64,000 nt of DNA from Ureibacillus massiliensis 4400831 = CIP 108448 = CCUG 49529 (GCF_000772965.1 NZ_JPVQ01000007.1:1-64000), one strand, 5' to 3'. Positions 17,478-26,133 are shown, counted from the first letter of the stretch. Notes: generated by a model not told the origin, from the sequence alone. Program-made: numbers and translations.

Positions 17478-17829
17478 TGTACTTCCTCCCTATAAAATTT
17501 TTGTGTAAAAATTTCGAAATTATAACTTATAATCATTTATCCGTTACAATCAACCTACACTTCACCTTGAATTATACCAAAGATTAACAATTTATTAAAA
17601 CCAACATTCAATTTTAACCAAAGAATGGCTTAATAAAGTCTATATTTTTTACTGCATTAGTTATAAGAATTATGCACTGTATCTTTTCTACCAATATTTA
17701 ATATCGAAAGATAATATTCACCAATATTATTACTATTTCATGGTGTGTGAGTTAACCGACTATGGGTTTACCCTCAATCAATGGTCCAGAAAAATGTGGA
17801 AATATACCCCGTACCTAAACATAAAGAAA
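17478..17829. promoter_or_regulatory. Promoter region of the TIR/DRHyd operon
   Basis: AT-rich, no gene seen. On the - strand TTGATT, 16 bp, TATAAG lies just upstream of the ThsB-like gene and is a plausible weak sigma-A promoter. No repeat or operator stands out. Confidence 0.4.
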
Positions 17830-17850
17830 GAGACCCTTTTGGGGTCCCTA
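17828..17850 (-). terminator. Rho-independent terminator of the resolvase gene
   Basis: GAGACCC and GGGTCCC form a short GC-rich stem (17830-17848) around TTTTG. On the - strand it follows the resolvase stop and precedes a U/C-rich stretch. It isolates the resolvase from the TIR operon. Confidence 0.7.
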
Positions 17851-17851
17851 A

Positions 17852-18412
17852 CTAACTTACTTGTTGGTGTTCTTTAATTAATTTATCAAGGGTTGGTCTT
17901 GATATTCCTAGTTCTTTTGCAAGTTGTGACTTTGATACTTCACGATTCATATATCTGTGATAATGTTTTGAAAAGTCTGGGATTGACACTTCTTTTCGAC
18001 CTTTATATTTCCCTTCTGCTTTAGCAATTGCAATGCCTTCACGTTGTCTTTCAAGCATATTTTCACGTTCAAAGTCATTAATAGCACTAATCATCTTTAG
18101 CATTAGTCTGCCTGTTGCTGTTGAGGTATCGATCTGTTCTTTAATCGATACTAGTTGCACACCTTTTGATTCTAAAAGTTCAACTAATTCTAACAGGTCT
18201 TTTGTGGAACGTGCTAGTCTTGAGAAGTCTGCCACATAAATCGTATCACCTTCTCTAGCAAACTCTAACATTTCTTGAAGCTTTGGTCTGTCCGTATTTT
18301 TTGCCGAAACCTTCTCTTGGTATACCTTATCTATTTGATACTGTTTCATAGCTTCTACTTGTCTTGCTTCATTTTGTTCTATAGTTGATACTCTTATGTA
18401 TGCCATATTCAT
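17852..18412 (-). CDS. Serine recombinase (Tn3-resolvase/invertase type)
   Basis: A 186-residue small serine recombinase. The N-terminal catalytic domain (1-125) has AYIRVSTIEQNEARQ with nucleophile S9, FSRLARSTKDLLELV with the conserved arginines, and QIDTSTATGRLMLKMISAINDFERENMLERQREGI. A C-terminal helix-turn-helix (SKSQLAKELGISRPTLDKLIKEH) binds DNA. The size fits resolvases/invertases, not large serine integrases. It is transcribed away from an upstream region with regularly spaced TTTACAA motifs, a candidate res site. It may resolve element multimers or invert a segment. Confidence 0.92.
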   Translation of the reverse strand: MNMAYIRVSTIEQNEARQVEAMKQYQIDKVYQEKVSAKNTDRPKLQEMLEFAREGDTIYVADFSRLARSTKDLLELVELLESKGVQLVSIKEQIDTSTATGRLMLKMISAINDFERENMLERQREGIAIAKAEGKYKGRKEVSIPDFSKHYHRYMNREVSKSQLAKELGISRPTLDKLIKEHQQVS

Positions 18413-18482
18413 TTCATCTTTCCCTCTTTACTAATCTGATGAATTAAAGATAACATATTGCAAATTTAGAATCCATAATACC

Positions 18483-18579
18483 ATTTACATTTTGTAAAAT
18501 ATATTATTTTTATTACTTTAAATTTACAAAATTTCAATATATACAAGTTGTAAACTTAAAGCACGCTCTAGATTTACAA
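18483..18579. promoter_or_regulatory. Candidate resolvase recombination (res) site
   Basis: TTTACAA/TTGTAAA motifs occur at 18484-18498 (inverted pair), 18523-18529, 18548-18554 and 18573-18579. The last three start exactly 25 bp apart and alternate in orientation. They lie in the divergent region between the resolvase and SLH genes, where small serine recombinases usually have their binding sites. Promoter or operator repeats are an alternative. Confidence 0.5.
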
Positions 18580-18752
18580 ACTTATAGTTAATAACATCTT
18601 CAAATAACTGAGATCTCTGTAATTTTGACATCTCTTTTTAGACACTACTTAAGTTCAACAGTCTCTTACTACCACTCTACATTTGCCACATTTTGGAACT
18701 GTCTAATACAACAGTTTTATACTATCATTATTAATTGAGGTGAAGGAAAGAC

Positions 18753-19742
18753 ATGAACAAATTAACTAAAACATTATCAACAGTAGGATTAGCAAGTGCA
18801 GTATTATTCTCTTCAATGGGTGGAGCATCAGCATCAGAAGTACACTACAAAGATGTGAACAAATCTGATAACTTCTATAATTCAGTTGACTATTTACTAG
18901 AAAAGAATGCAATCAGTAGCACAATACCTAATTTCAGACCATACGAAAATATCACTCGTGGACAGTTTGCTAGTATCTTTGCAAAGGTTTTAGGTTTAGA
19001 TGTTACTGACGTTGAAAACCCAAACTTTAAGGATGTTCCTACTACACACCAATTCTATAAATATGTTTCAGCACTTGCGAATGAGGGCATCATCGGAGGT
19101 AAGGCTGATGGTACTTTTGGCATCAATGAACCTTTAACTCGTGGTCAGATGGCAGGAATTTTAGCTAAAGCTTATGATATCAAGGAAATCGATACTACAG
19201 ATTATGAAGGGAAAGCTTCTGACATTTATAGTGGCACATATTTTAAAGGTCAGTGGGGAGATGAACTTGCTACACTTGAAACTATTGGAATCATGAGTGG
19301 TTTCGGTGATGGTAGCTTCAAGCCTAACGCACCTATCAAGCGTTCACAGTTTGCTAATATGCTAGTTAAAATGGAAAATATCAGTATCAATGCTTTTGAC
19401 CATGATTATATTGTTAAACTATTTAAAGACTTAGGTGTATCAGAAAAAGTTGCATATGAAAAAGTGAAGTCACTTAAAGATAATAACACTATGAGTTATT
19501 TATACTCTTCAACTGATATGCTTCAAGGCGATTATGATGTTCTATTATCATACAAACATGTATTCGAGTTCAAAAATGAAGGCGAAATTACATTTGACGA
19601 TATTGATGTTAAACTTGTAGTTACTAATGATTCTAAAAATGGTTGGGGTTTCACTGCTGAAAAGATTGAAGAAGAACCAACTGTAGAAGAACCTACAACA
19701 ACAAATGATACAGCTACAGTAGAAACTACTGATGCTAAATAA
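18753..19742 (+). CDS. SLH-domain cell-surface protein (second paralogue, inside element)
   Basis: A 329-residue exported protein with a GAGGTGAAGG site before the ATG and a signal peptide ending at GGASA. Three SLH modules carry ITRGQFASI, LTRGQMAGI and IKRSQFANM. A C-terminal domain (LFKDLGVSEKVAYEKVKSL...) ends in EEEPTVEEPTTTNDTATVE. It is paralogous to 11803-12828 over its whole length, with the closest match around the first SLH module (NFRPYENITRGQFASI). A surface protein as cargo beside defence-like genes could alter phage adsorption or host-surface properties; that is speculation. Confidence 0.9.
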   Translation: MNKLTKTLSTVGLASAVLFSSMGGASASEVHYKDVNKSDNFYNSVDYLLEKNAISSTIPNFRPYENITRGQFASIFAKVLGLDVTDVENPNFKDVPTTHQFYKYVSALANEGIIGGKADGTFGINEPLTRGQMAGILAKAYDIKEIDTTDYEGKASDIYSGTYFKGQWGDELATLETIGIMSGFGDGSFKPNAPIKRSQFANMLVKMENISINAFDHDYIVKLFKDLGVSEKVAYEKVKSLKDNNTMSYLYSSTDMLQGDYDVLLSYKHVFEFKNEGEITFDDIDVKLVVTNDSKNGWGFTAEKIEEEPTVEEPTTTNDTATVETTDAK

Positions 19743-19753
19743 TAGTTAATTAA

Positions 19754-19788
19754 AAATCCATGAGAAAACATATCTCATGGATTTTTTG
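19754..19788 (+). terminator. Rho-independent terminator
   Basis: The stem AAAATCCATGAGA/TCTCATGGATTTTTT follows the SLH stop and closely matches the terminator of the paralogous gene at 12840-12876. Confidence 0.85.
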
Positions 19789-19929
19789 ATTCTTTATACT
19801 TATTAAAATCACAGTTTTATTAGTTATGTAATGTTAATATATTTTTAAAAAGAAGAAGATCATCAAATCAGAGACTCTCCTCCGCCCTAAATACTCCGGT
19901 AAATCTTTAAATTATTGAATTTCCTTTCT

Positions 19930-20490
19930 TTACATAGCATTTTTTATATCCTCATTTATTAAACTGATAAATGAATTTATACTCAGTATGCAATTATCTA
20001 TAGTAAGATTATTTTTTTCTTCTTTTAAAAAATCTAGGAAAAGTTCATCAAAATCTCCTTTTGCTATTCTTTCCATAACTAAGACAGTTTCTTCGGTAAA
20101 TGCTCCATATAATAATTTTGTATCAAACTGTTCCAACAATCTTAGTTTGAGTACCGGTAAAAACATTTTCATTTCGTACTTAAAATCCTTATCATTTTTC
20201 ATAAATATATTAAATTGTTTATTTAACCTCTTTGATAGTTGTTGAAATACATATTCATACGAATTTAGCGATAATTTTTTATCAGATATTTCCTTACTAA
20301 TAATTTCATCTAATTTACCGTTTAATAAATCTCTCAAAATCTCCACATCTAATGATCGATTATAAGGACCGGGAATAATCATAAGATCATACATACAATA
20401 TAGCTTAGTCTTAACCATACTAATAGTTAGTGACTTACTTACCTCTATATTTTCTCTTCTTATAAATCTTGCGTTTTCTTTATTCTTCAA
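19930..20490 (-). CDS. Hypothetical protein, unrecognised
   Basis: A 186-residue protein with a TTG start after GGAGTGA. It is Lys/Glu/Leu-rich, predicted mostly helical, and lacks signal peptide or membrane helices. I do not recognise a domain. The gene begins 33 bp after the corrected end of the winged-helix gene upstream and on the same strand, so the two are probably cotranscribed and may serve maintenance of the element. Confidence 0.65.
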   Translation of the reverse strand: MKNKENARFIRRENIEVSKSLTISMVKTKLYCMYDLMIIPGPYNRSLDVEILRDLLNGKLDEIISKEISDKKLSLNSYEYVFQQLSKRLNKQFNIFMKNDKDFKYEMKMFLPVLKLRLLEQFDTKLLYGAFTEETVLVMERIAKGDFDELFLDFLKEEKNNLTIDNCILSINSFISLINEDIKNAM

Positions 20491-20523
20491 ATTAAATCAC
20501 TCCATCTTTTTATTCAGTTTCTC

Positions 20524-21299
20524 TTATTCGTCTGATACACCGATATCTGCACCTTTAAATTTCTCTCTATCAGTTCTATAAATGTACTCTGCCTGCGAAA
20601 CCGCCCATTCAGCAGTATGTTCCTTATGAATCCATCTTGTACAGAAATTCTTTGTTGTTGTATTGTTAATATGAAAATGAACAAAGTATAGAATTCTTTT
20701 TCATACAAAGCTTTGAGGTATTCGACTACCGTTTTTCTGTTTATTTTTGTATTTTTTACAATCTTATCGATGCCAATATATGATAGTGGAACATTCTTAT
20801 TTGAATCCGAACTATCATAAAACATATTACCAACCATATTGAGGTAGCATGCAAAAATCTTTGGCTTATAATCGCTTTGCATCGAAACTATCTTTTGAAT
20901 ATCTTTGTAAAACACTTTAGCAAAACCCCATTGTTCGTCCTTTCCAGTTGGTTTGATAAAGTAGTTGTTAGAGGGCTTTAAATCGTCAACTAAATTGTCC
21001 ATTATTGAATCTTCGTAAATTTCAATGTGTCCCATCTCTTGCAATCTAAGTAAGGATTCTTTAGTTCTTGCCTTTGTTTTACTTTGTTCCGTATTCATAC
21101 CAATGAATTTCATCAAATGAGTAACACCAGTAAAAGCGACTCCTAGAAAGTTGTTTGCTAAAGATTTTATTATTACTAAATGGTAAATATCTAATTCACC
21201 ACTTTTGCCCAATTTTTTAGTTTCCATTAGTGATTTAGATATTTTAATAAACGATTCTTCCCTTTCTTGCTTTATAGTTGATTTTGTTTCTGTATTCAC
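20524..21299 (-). pseudogene. Winged-helix replication-type protein with a -1 frameshift
   Basis: The first 199 codons encode a soluble protein with wHTH-like segments (GIDKIVKNTKINRKTVVEYLKALYEKE, and TKESLLRLQEMGHIEIYED), reminiscent of plasmid or phage replication initiators. At the A5 run (20697-20701 complement) the frame becomes implausible (FIFILTIQQQRISVQ) and ends at 20514. The -1 frame from the same point gives a natural-looking end (RILYFVHFHINN..., later EYIYRTDREKFKGADIGVSDE) stopping at 20524-20526. One missing A explains this. Gene loss, a sequencing error or, less likely, programmed frameshifting are possible. Family assignment is tentative. Confidence 0.6.
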
Positions 21300-21627
21300 T
21301 TTTCATTCTCCTTCCTGTAATATTTCCACATATATAGAAAGATTTAATAGGTGCTTTTTGAGGGGAGAAAAGGAGGCATTGCCGACTTTCCGCCCTCATT
21401 TGTATCTATTATATTTTCTTCTATCTAGTATTCTTCTATCTATTCCCCCTCTGAGATCTCGTGAACAGACAGTCTAAGACTAGTGCTTTTAAAGTTAGGG
21501 GGATACCTGTTTTTTAGGTATTATTTTTTTCTACTCAACCCCAATTTCAGGTATATTTTTACGCATTTTCAAAAAACCATACCCAGATTCCGTTCCCTAA
21601 AATTTCTTACTTGATTTAAACAGTAAT
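21300..21627. other. Intergenic region, no gene seen
   Basis: AT-rich, with two close copies of TTCTTCTATCT near 21417 and 21430 and a CCTCTGAGATCTCG stretch. No convincing small gene or terminator was found. It would contain the promoter of the winged-helix gene. Confidence 0.4.
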
Positions 21628-22122
21628 TTACTTGAGTTTTACTTCCGTATAATTTTCTCTACCAATCTCTACTGTTACTTTGTCAAAGCTCCCCTGTGTA
21701 ATTGGTTTAGCATATTCTTGTAATAGCATTGGTCCTAAAATCTTCCTTGGTATGATTTCAATAACTTCTATTAGGATTTTTGTTCCTTTAGCAATATTGC
21801 AACCTTTACATAATATCCAAGCATTATCCTCTATACTAGCTGTATTAGGATTACAGACATTTTGTGGTAGTCTATGGTCTACTTGTAAGTTACTTATGCT
21901 ATTGCAAATTTGGCAGAATGAACCATACTTTTCGAAGGTTGCTTGTTTTTGCTCCTTGGTGAAATCCCCGCCATTTTCCCTTCGTTTTTTTTCTCGCTTA
22001 ATATTACATTCTCTACATGCACTTGTTAGTCCATCTTTTTTGCTCTTGTCTTTACTAAATTCTTCTATACTCTTTGTAGCCTTGCATTTGCTACATGTCT
22101 TTGTTTTTTCATGCTGTAACAC
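21628..22122 (-). CDS. HNH endonuclease
   Basis: A 164-residue protein with a GTG start after AGAAGGGAAG. An N-terminal zinc-ribbon-like part has CSKCK and CREC pairs (residues about 10-40). The HNH core carries CQICN, the QVDHRLP histidine-containing motif, DNAWILCKGCN and following residues. The layout is that of phage or mobile-element HNH endonucleases, which nick or cut DNA during packaging, homing or restriction. There is no terminase nearby, so a packaging role is not supported. It lies in the element's core gene row. Confidence 0.87.
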   Translation of the reverse strand: MLQHEKTKTCSKCKATKSIEEFSKDKSKKDGLTSACRECNIKREKKRRENGGDFTKEQKQATFEKYGSFCQICNSISNLQVDHRLPQNVCNPNTASIEDNAWILCKGCNIAKGTKILIEVIEIIPRKILGPMLLQEYAKPITQGSFDKVTVEIGRENYTEVKLK

Positions 22123-22232
22123 AATTATGCTTCCCTTCTAAATTGATAGCCTCCTTAGCATCATTTAGATTCGGGTTACACTCTCTATTTTTTCCCCATT
22201 GTTTTAGATATTATCTTAGAATCTTTTTATTA

Positions 22233-22613
22233 TTAAAATCCTAAGGCTTTCATCCATTTTTCAATTTCAACGTTCTCATTCTTCTCTTCAAATTCACGAT
22301 TACGTTTATCTATTTCCTCTTGTTCTTCCTCACGATCCTTTCTACTTTTGCCACCTACAATTTCAATTGATTGCCACCATCGAATATAAACTCTCTCCTG
22401 TTCTCTTTCATTGGAACAACTTAATATTATATCTACTCGCTTTTGACGACCTCTGTAGTCCCACCACGATACCCATACATCATTCCCTGTAATATTAAGG
22501 TGGCTATCCTTATGAACTTCAAAGCCTGTGATAATACAGTTATAATGGATACTCTTCTCTTTTAATGCCTGTACCATTTCATAATTATTAGTAAGTTGTT
22601 CAAATTCTTTCAT
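22233..22613 (-). CDS. Hypothetical protein, unrecognised
   Basis: A 126-residue protein. The first 80 residues look like a small alpha/beta domain with many tryptophans (DVWVSWWDYRGRQKRVDIIL, YIRWWQSIEIV). The end is a charged helix (KSRKDREEEQEEIDKRNREFEEKNENVE) likely to be a coiled coil. I do not recognise it. It lies just upstream of the HNH gene on the same strand. A reasonable AGGAGAAAAC ribosome site precedes the ATG. Confidence 0.65.
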   Translation of the reverse strand: MKEFEQLTNNYEMVQALKEKSIHYNCIITGFEVHKDSHLNITGNDVWVSWWDYRGRQKRVDIILSCSNEREQERVYIRWWQSIEIVGGKSRKDREEEQEEIDKRNREFEEKNENVEIEKWMKALGF

Positions 22614-23476
22614 TGTTTTCTCCTTCTACTCATTCATGCCTATGAGACTTTACTTTTTAAATTTGTTGGCATGTTAAATCCCTCCTATTTGAATTAAAAT
22701 ACCGCTTTAGATATTTAATATTATTGAATCCAACCTTTCCCTAAAAAGCACAAAAAAGGAGCGAATCTACACACAACCACTCCTCCAATAGAAAACACAC
22801 TTAACCCTGTCAAAAATAGGCTTAAAAAAGCCTAAACCTATTGATTATCAATCATAGGTATTAAAACAGTATTAGTGTGCCTCTATATGAGGCGGTTGCA
22901 TGTAGTTCACTCCTAGCATAGTTAAATTTTATATTATTTTTAAGTTGATAACAAAATCATATTATAATTTCAACTAATTAACAAGATGTAATTATTGGCA
23001 ATATACTTTTTATTGCTATCGAAAAAATGCTAGTATTTTCTTTGACTATCCTTATTTAAACATATTTATGCATTTATATTTATCATCATGCAGCAGATTT
23101 ACTTTGAAAAACCTTGCCTCCCTAATCAAGGATTATCATCTTCAATTTCAATATCCTTATCGTGTCGTTTTTTTTTACACCGTGTTGTGTGGAATGAGCT
23201 GGAATCATATTCCCTATTAGGAGCAGAAACAATAAAGCCAATTATAAAAAAGTACTACTAAATTATTCAATGACTTCAATGACTTCAATGACTTCAATGA
23301 CTTCTCTCATTCTATTTGCTCACTATGGATGCCTCTAGAGCCACTTTCTCCATTTTAGCTACTGAGTTAGAGATCTATTAATGTAAATGATACAACTTGC
23401 TATGGGGTATAATAATATCTTGCACAAGAATTACACTCATATGTATGAAGATAAAAGATACACTTACTCCATTCGA
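22614..23476. other. Long non-coding region of the element with hairpins and short tandem repeats
   Basis: This 863-bp region has no convincing gene but several structures: a 7-bp hairpin at 22817-22834 (TAGGCTT/AAGCCTA, A4 loop), a palindrome-rich stretch at 22837-22858 (CCTAT...TTGATTATCAA...ATAGG), and a tandem nonamer at 23266-23304. Non-coding DNA beside replication-type and nuclease genes suggests an origin or transfer/regulatory region. That is inference. Confidence 0.5.
23266..23304. repeat. Tandem 9-bp repeat (TTCAATGAC), 4.3 copies
   Basis: Four exact, adjacent copies of TTCAATGAC plus TTC. Copy length and exactness fit an iteron-like array or simple replication slippage. It lies 170 bp downstream of the GIY-YIG gene stop. 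Confidence 0.85.
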
Positions 23477-23833
23477 TTAAATATATCTCATTGGTGAAGA
23501 TTTTTGTTTATTATATCTTGGATTTAATTTTCTAATTAACAAGGTTTCGTATAAATCTAAAAACGAATTTAATATAAAATTGTTCTCGTGTTCAACATAA
23601 AAATACCTGACCCTGTAGATGTAGTAACCTTTTCTCTTCCCCCTAAAATGCTCTCCGATTCGTCTTTTTAAATTATGAGATTGCCCGACATACATGATTC
23701 TATCTTGCTCGTTATAAATACGATAAACACCTGCTTTCTCTTTAACGTTTTGCTTATAGTCACTAATCATTACTACTCCATCATCTTCTGGAATTTTATA
23801 TCCCATTCGTTCTATTCCATCCCATTCTTTCAT
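23477..23833 (-). CDS. GIY-YIG nuclease-domain protein
   Basis: A 118-residue protein with a GGAGGTGAAGGAG ribosome region. The GIY-YIG core reads GVYRIYNEQDRIMYVGQSHNLKRRIGEHF, with the conserved arginine, and later YETLLIRKLNPRYNKQ, where the YE glutamate is the metal ligand. Short stand-alone GIY-YIG proteins occur in mobile elements and near homing or restriction functions. The catalytic residues look intact. It lies between the integrase and the long non-coding region, with a terminator upstream separating it from the integrase transcript. Confidence 0.85.
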   Translation of the reverse strand: MKEWDGIERMGYKIPEDDGVVMISDYKQNVKEKAGVYRIYNEQDRIMYVGQSHNLKRRIGEHFRGKRKGYYIYRVRYFYVEHENNFILNSFLDLYETLLIRKLNPRYNKQKSSPMRYI

Positions 23834-24008
23834 AGCTCCTTCACCTCCGAAAAACAGTATAAGCTATACTGAATTAAAAGTAAACAGAATATTCTGACTA
23901 AACAAAAGTATTGCAATTATAATTGCTTTTAATAGTTTTTACAAACGCAATACTTTAGAATGTGCACTAAATCGCTATGCAGATAAATATTGTAAACTTT
24001 ATAAAAGC

Positions 24009-24037
24009 CAAAAGAACAGCCATTGACTGTTCTCTTT
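24009..24037 (-). terminator. Rho-independent terminator after the integrase gene
   Basis: The stem AGAACAG (24013-24019) pairs with CTGTTCT (24027-24033); A/T-rich flanks extend it, and on the - strand a U-rich tract follows. Confidence 0.75.
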
Positions 24038-24087
24038 AAATTTAATAAGTACTATACATTTATTCAATCTTATCTCGAATCCTTATC

Positions 24088-25068
24088 TTACAAATACTCT
24101 CTCAAATCCTTTGCTACTTCCTCAACATCTAAATCAAGATATTGAGTAGTAACTTCTAGATTTGCATGACCTAATGCTTTACTAATTAAAGCAATGCTTG
24201 CTCCCTTGTCGAGTAAATTCTTGGCATACGCTCTTCTAATGGCATGAGCATTAATATTCTCTAAGCCAAACTTTTTGCTGTACTTAGTAAGTTGCTTTGA
24301 AATTGCATTATTCGTTGATTTAGTATTTAATGCTGTACCTTTAATTGAAACGAATATATTCGTATTACTTTCTCCGTAATACTCCCTTATTTTTCTATTC
24401 TGCTTAATTAGAACTTGAAAAAGCTGTATTAATTGGTCATCGATCGGTAATTTCAACAACTGATGATTTTTTAATATTGCTCCATTTAAGGCAAGTACCC
24501 TATTATCAAAATCAATATGGTTTTCTTCTAGCTGCCCCAATGTGTTAATGCGAACGCCTGTCTTATACATCGTCAGAATTGCAGTTACATCCCTCAAACC
24601 AATAAATGTACTTTTATCAATTAACGACACTAAGATTGCGATGTCATTTGGCTTTGCTCCCTTTTTAACCTTTTTATCTACCTTCACATTGATGGATTTC
24701 CAAAAGTTCATACTTAACCATCCATTGTCAAAGCACTTACCTAAGAACGATTTAACAACCTTTAAGCGTGTTAATTTCGTTTGGTTTACTACTCGCATGG
24801 AATCAAGCCATGAGTATATTGTATCTACTGTAATTTCTTCTAAATAGGTTATAGCAGTAGCCTTCTGAAAGTTCATCATGATTGTTTTGTAATCCTTGAT
24901 TGTACGTGGTCGATAGCCGCTCACTTGCATTTGGTTAATAACAGTTCCTAACGCTTCTGAAAAGGATTTGTAACGAACGGCAATTGGTTTTTCACCTTTA
25001 ATAGTAGAATTAAGTTCTTTGGTTCCCAAAGTGAAATCTACATCAAACAAACCTGTCTTTTTAGTCAT
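24088..25068 (-). CDS. int: Tyrosine recombinase / integrase
   Basis: A 326-residue phage-type integrase from the ATG at 25068, preceded by GGAGGA; a longer frame reaches 25089 without a better site. A SAM-like core-binding domain spans about 35-140 (FSEALGTVINQMQVSGYRPRTIKDYKTIM). The catalytic domain shows the Arg of YKTGVRINTL, the HAIRRAYAKNLLDKG box, and LGHANLEVTTQYLDL with the nucleophilic Tyr. The catalytic residues look intact. It points away from the tRNA-Arg at 25236, 168 bp from it, which is the usual position for elements integrated at tRNA 3' ends. Confidence 0.95.
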   Translation of the reverse strand: MTKKTGLFDVDFTLGTKELNSTIKGEKPIAVRYKSFSEALGTVINQMQVSGYRPRTIKDYKTIMMNFQKATAITYLEEITVDTIYSWLDSMRVVNQTKLTRLKVVKSFLGKCFDNGWLSMNFWKSINVKVDKKVKKGAKPNDIAILVSLIDKSTFIGLRDVTAILTMYKTGVRINTLGQLEENHIDFDNRVLALNGAILKNHQLLKLPIDDQLIQLFQVLIKQNRKIREYYGESNTNIFVSIKGTALNTKSTNNAISKQLTKYSKKFGLENINAHAIRRAYAKNLLDKGASIALISKALGHANLEVTTQYLDLDVEEVAKDLREYL

Positions 25069-25137
25069 AAAAAAAATCCTCCATTTCAATTGAATTGGAA
25101 GATAATTTCGGTACTATATAAACATAATTTTTAGGGT

Positions 25138-25225
25138 AATAAAAAAGGGATTCTGCATCGATGACCGAAGCCCCGACCGAATCCCTAATTTCTCACAACC
25201 CCTTATCTAGCAAGGGTTCATCAAC
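25138..25225. other. Inverted repeats between integrase and tRNA
   Basis: AGGGATTC and GAATCCCT (about 25146-25187) and AACCCCTT/AAGGGTT (about 25197-25218) form two hairpins beside the attachment site. They could be integrase arm sites or terminators; the sequence does not decide. Confidence 0.45.
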
Positions 25226-25234
25226 GTTTTATTT

Positions 25235-25310
25235 ACGTCCCAGGAGGGATTCGAACCCCCGACCGTACGCTTAGAAGGCGTATGCTCTATCCAGCTGAGC
25301 TACTGAGACA
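25235..25310. repeat. Right attachment-type direct repeat (att) spanning tRNA-Arg
   Basis: Partner of 13198-13273, identical over 76 bp except 25293. Together they bound about 12.0 kb containing the integrase, resolvase and cargo genes. Confidence 0.75.
25236..25309 (-). tRNA. tRNA-Arg (anticodon TCT), right copy
   Basis: A 74-nt cloverleaf with acceptor GTCTCAG/CTGGGAC, anticodon loop CTTCTAA (TCT reads AGA), T-loop TTCGAAT and discriminator G; CCA is not encoded. It differs from the left copy by one D-loop base. Its 3' end faces the integrase. Confidence 0.94.
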
Positions 25311-25432
25311 TGACCTTCATGGATATATTCCATGAGAGACAAGATTTATTATATATAGTATATAAGAGAAAGTCAACGGATTTTGAAAAATAATTTGGAT
25401 TTTATGAAAATTTTTTCGTTATTGAGATTTTT

Positions 25433-25936
25433 TCACTTAACATGTAATATTTTCGAGAAAATTTCTTTGCCTACATCATTATATCCGAAAACAGTCCAAG
25501 TACTTTCACTAAATTCTACTATCGCATAGCTTTTATCATCAATTCCACGTGGCTTTAGAAGGCTTCCCGGATTAACGAATAATATATTTTCCAAAAGCTC
25601 GCAGCCTAATACATGAGAATGGCCAAAAAATACTACATCCGCTTCAACTTCTTTGGCACGGTAAAATAAGTTCATTGTCGTAGATTTTACGTTAAATAAA
25701 TGACCATGTGTTACAAATATCTTTTTATCAGACACTGCAAAGATCTCTTCATCGGGAAAACGCGCATCTCCATCGCAATTGCCGCGCACCCTTTTTGCGC
25801 CCTCAAGATATTCATGATCAAATGGTAACTCACTATCTCCACAATGAATTACTGCATCTACATCCATATGACGCTCTCGAACTGTTTTGATAACTTCTGT
25901 ATCACCGTGTGTATCACTCATTACTAATAAACGCAA
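25433..25936 (-). CDS. ysnB: Metallophosphoesterase, YsnB/YfcE-like
   Basis: A 167-residue phosphoesterase. The start is set at the TTG at 25936, 7 nt after AGGAGGTG, giving MRLLVMSDTHGD at the N-terminus as in the family; the longer frame would add 8 unlikely residues. Metal-binding motifs are SDTHGD, HCGDSE, RGNCD, VTHGH and FGHSHV. The family hydrolyses phosphodiesters in vitro and its physiological substrate is unclear. It follows rdgB and rph on the same strand, the order I recall from B. subtilis. Confidence 0.9.
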   Translation of the reverse strand: MRLLVMSDTHGDTEVIKTVRERHMDVDAVIHCGDSELPFDHEYLEGAKRVRGNCDGDARFPDEEIFAVSDKKIFVTHGHLFNVKSTTMNLFYRAKEVEADVVFFGHSHVLGCELLENILFVNPGSLLKPRGIDDKSYAIVEFSESTWTVFGYNDVGKEIFSKILHVK

Positions 25937-26133
25937 AGAAGCACCTCCTATAGTCATCATATTAAATTATCTTCAATAACGAAAGTTCGAAATTAATATT
26001 TAATAATCCTAGACGGCTCCACGATTTTATCGACGTTCGTTACATTTTATTAGATACGATTCATCTTTAAATAGAAAATCCTCAGCTTCTAATAGACTAC
26101 GAAATCTATTTATGAACAAAGTCTCGTACTACC

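Noticed and set aside
20690-20710. Programmed -1 ribosomal frameshift in the winged-helix gene
   Set aside because: The sequence is not a standard X XXY YYZ slippery heptamer; a one-base loss is simpler.
23266-23304. Possible CRISPR or VNTR-coding repeat
   Set aside because: Adjacent exact nonamers without spacers and outside any supported gene; recorded only as a tandem repeat.
13199-25310. Conjugative element
   Set aside because: No relaxase, coupling protein or type IV secretion genes were seen.
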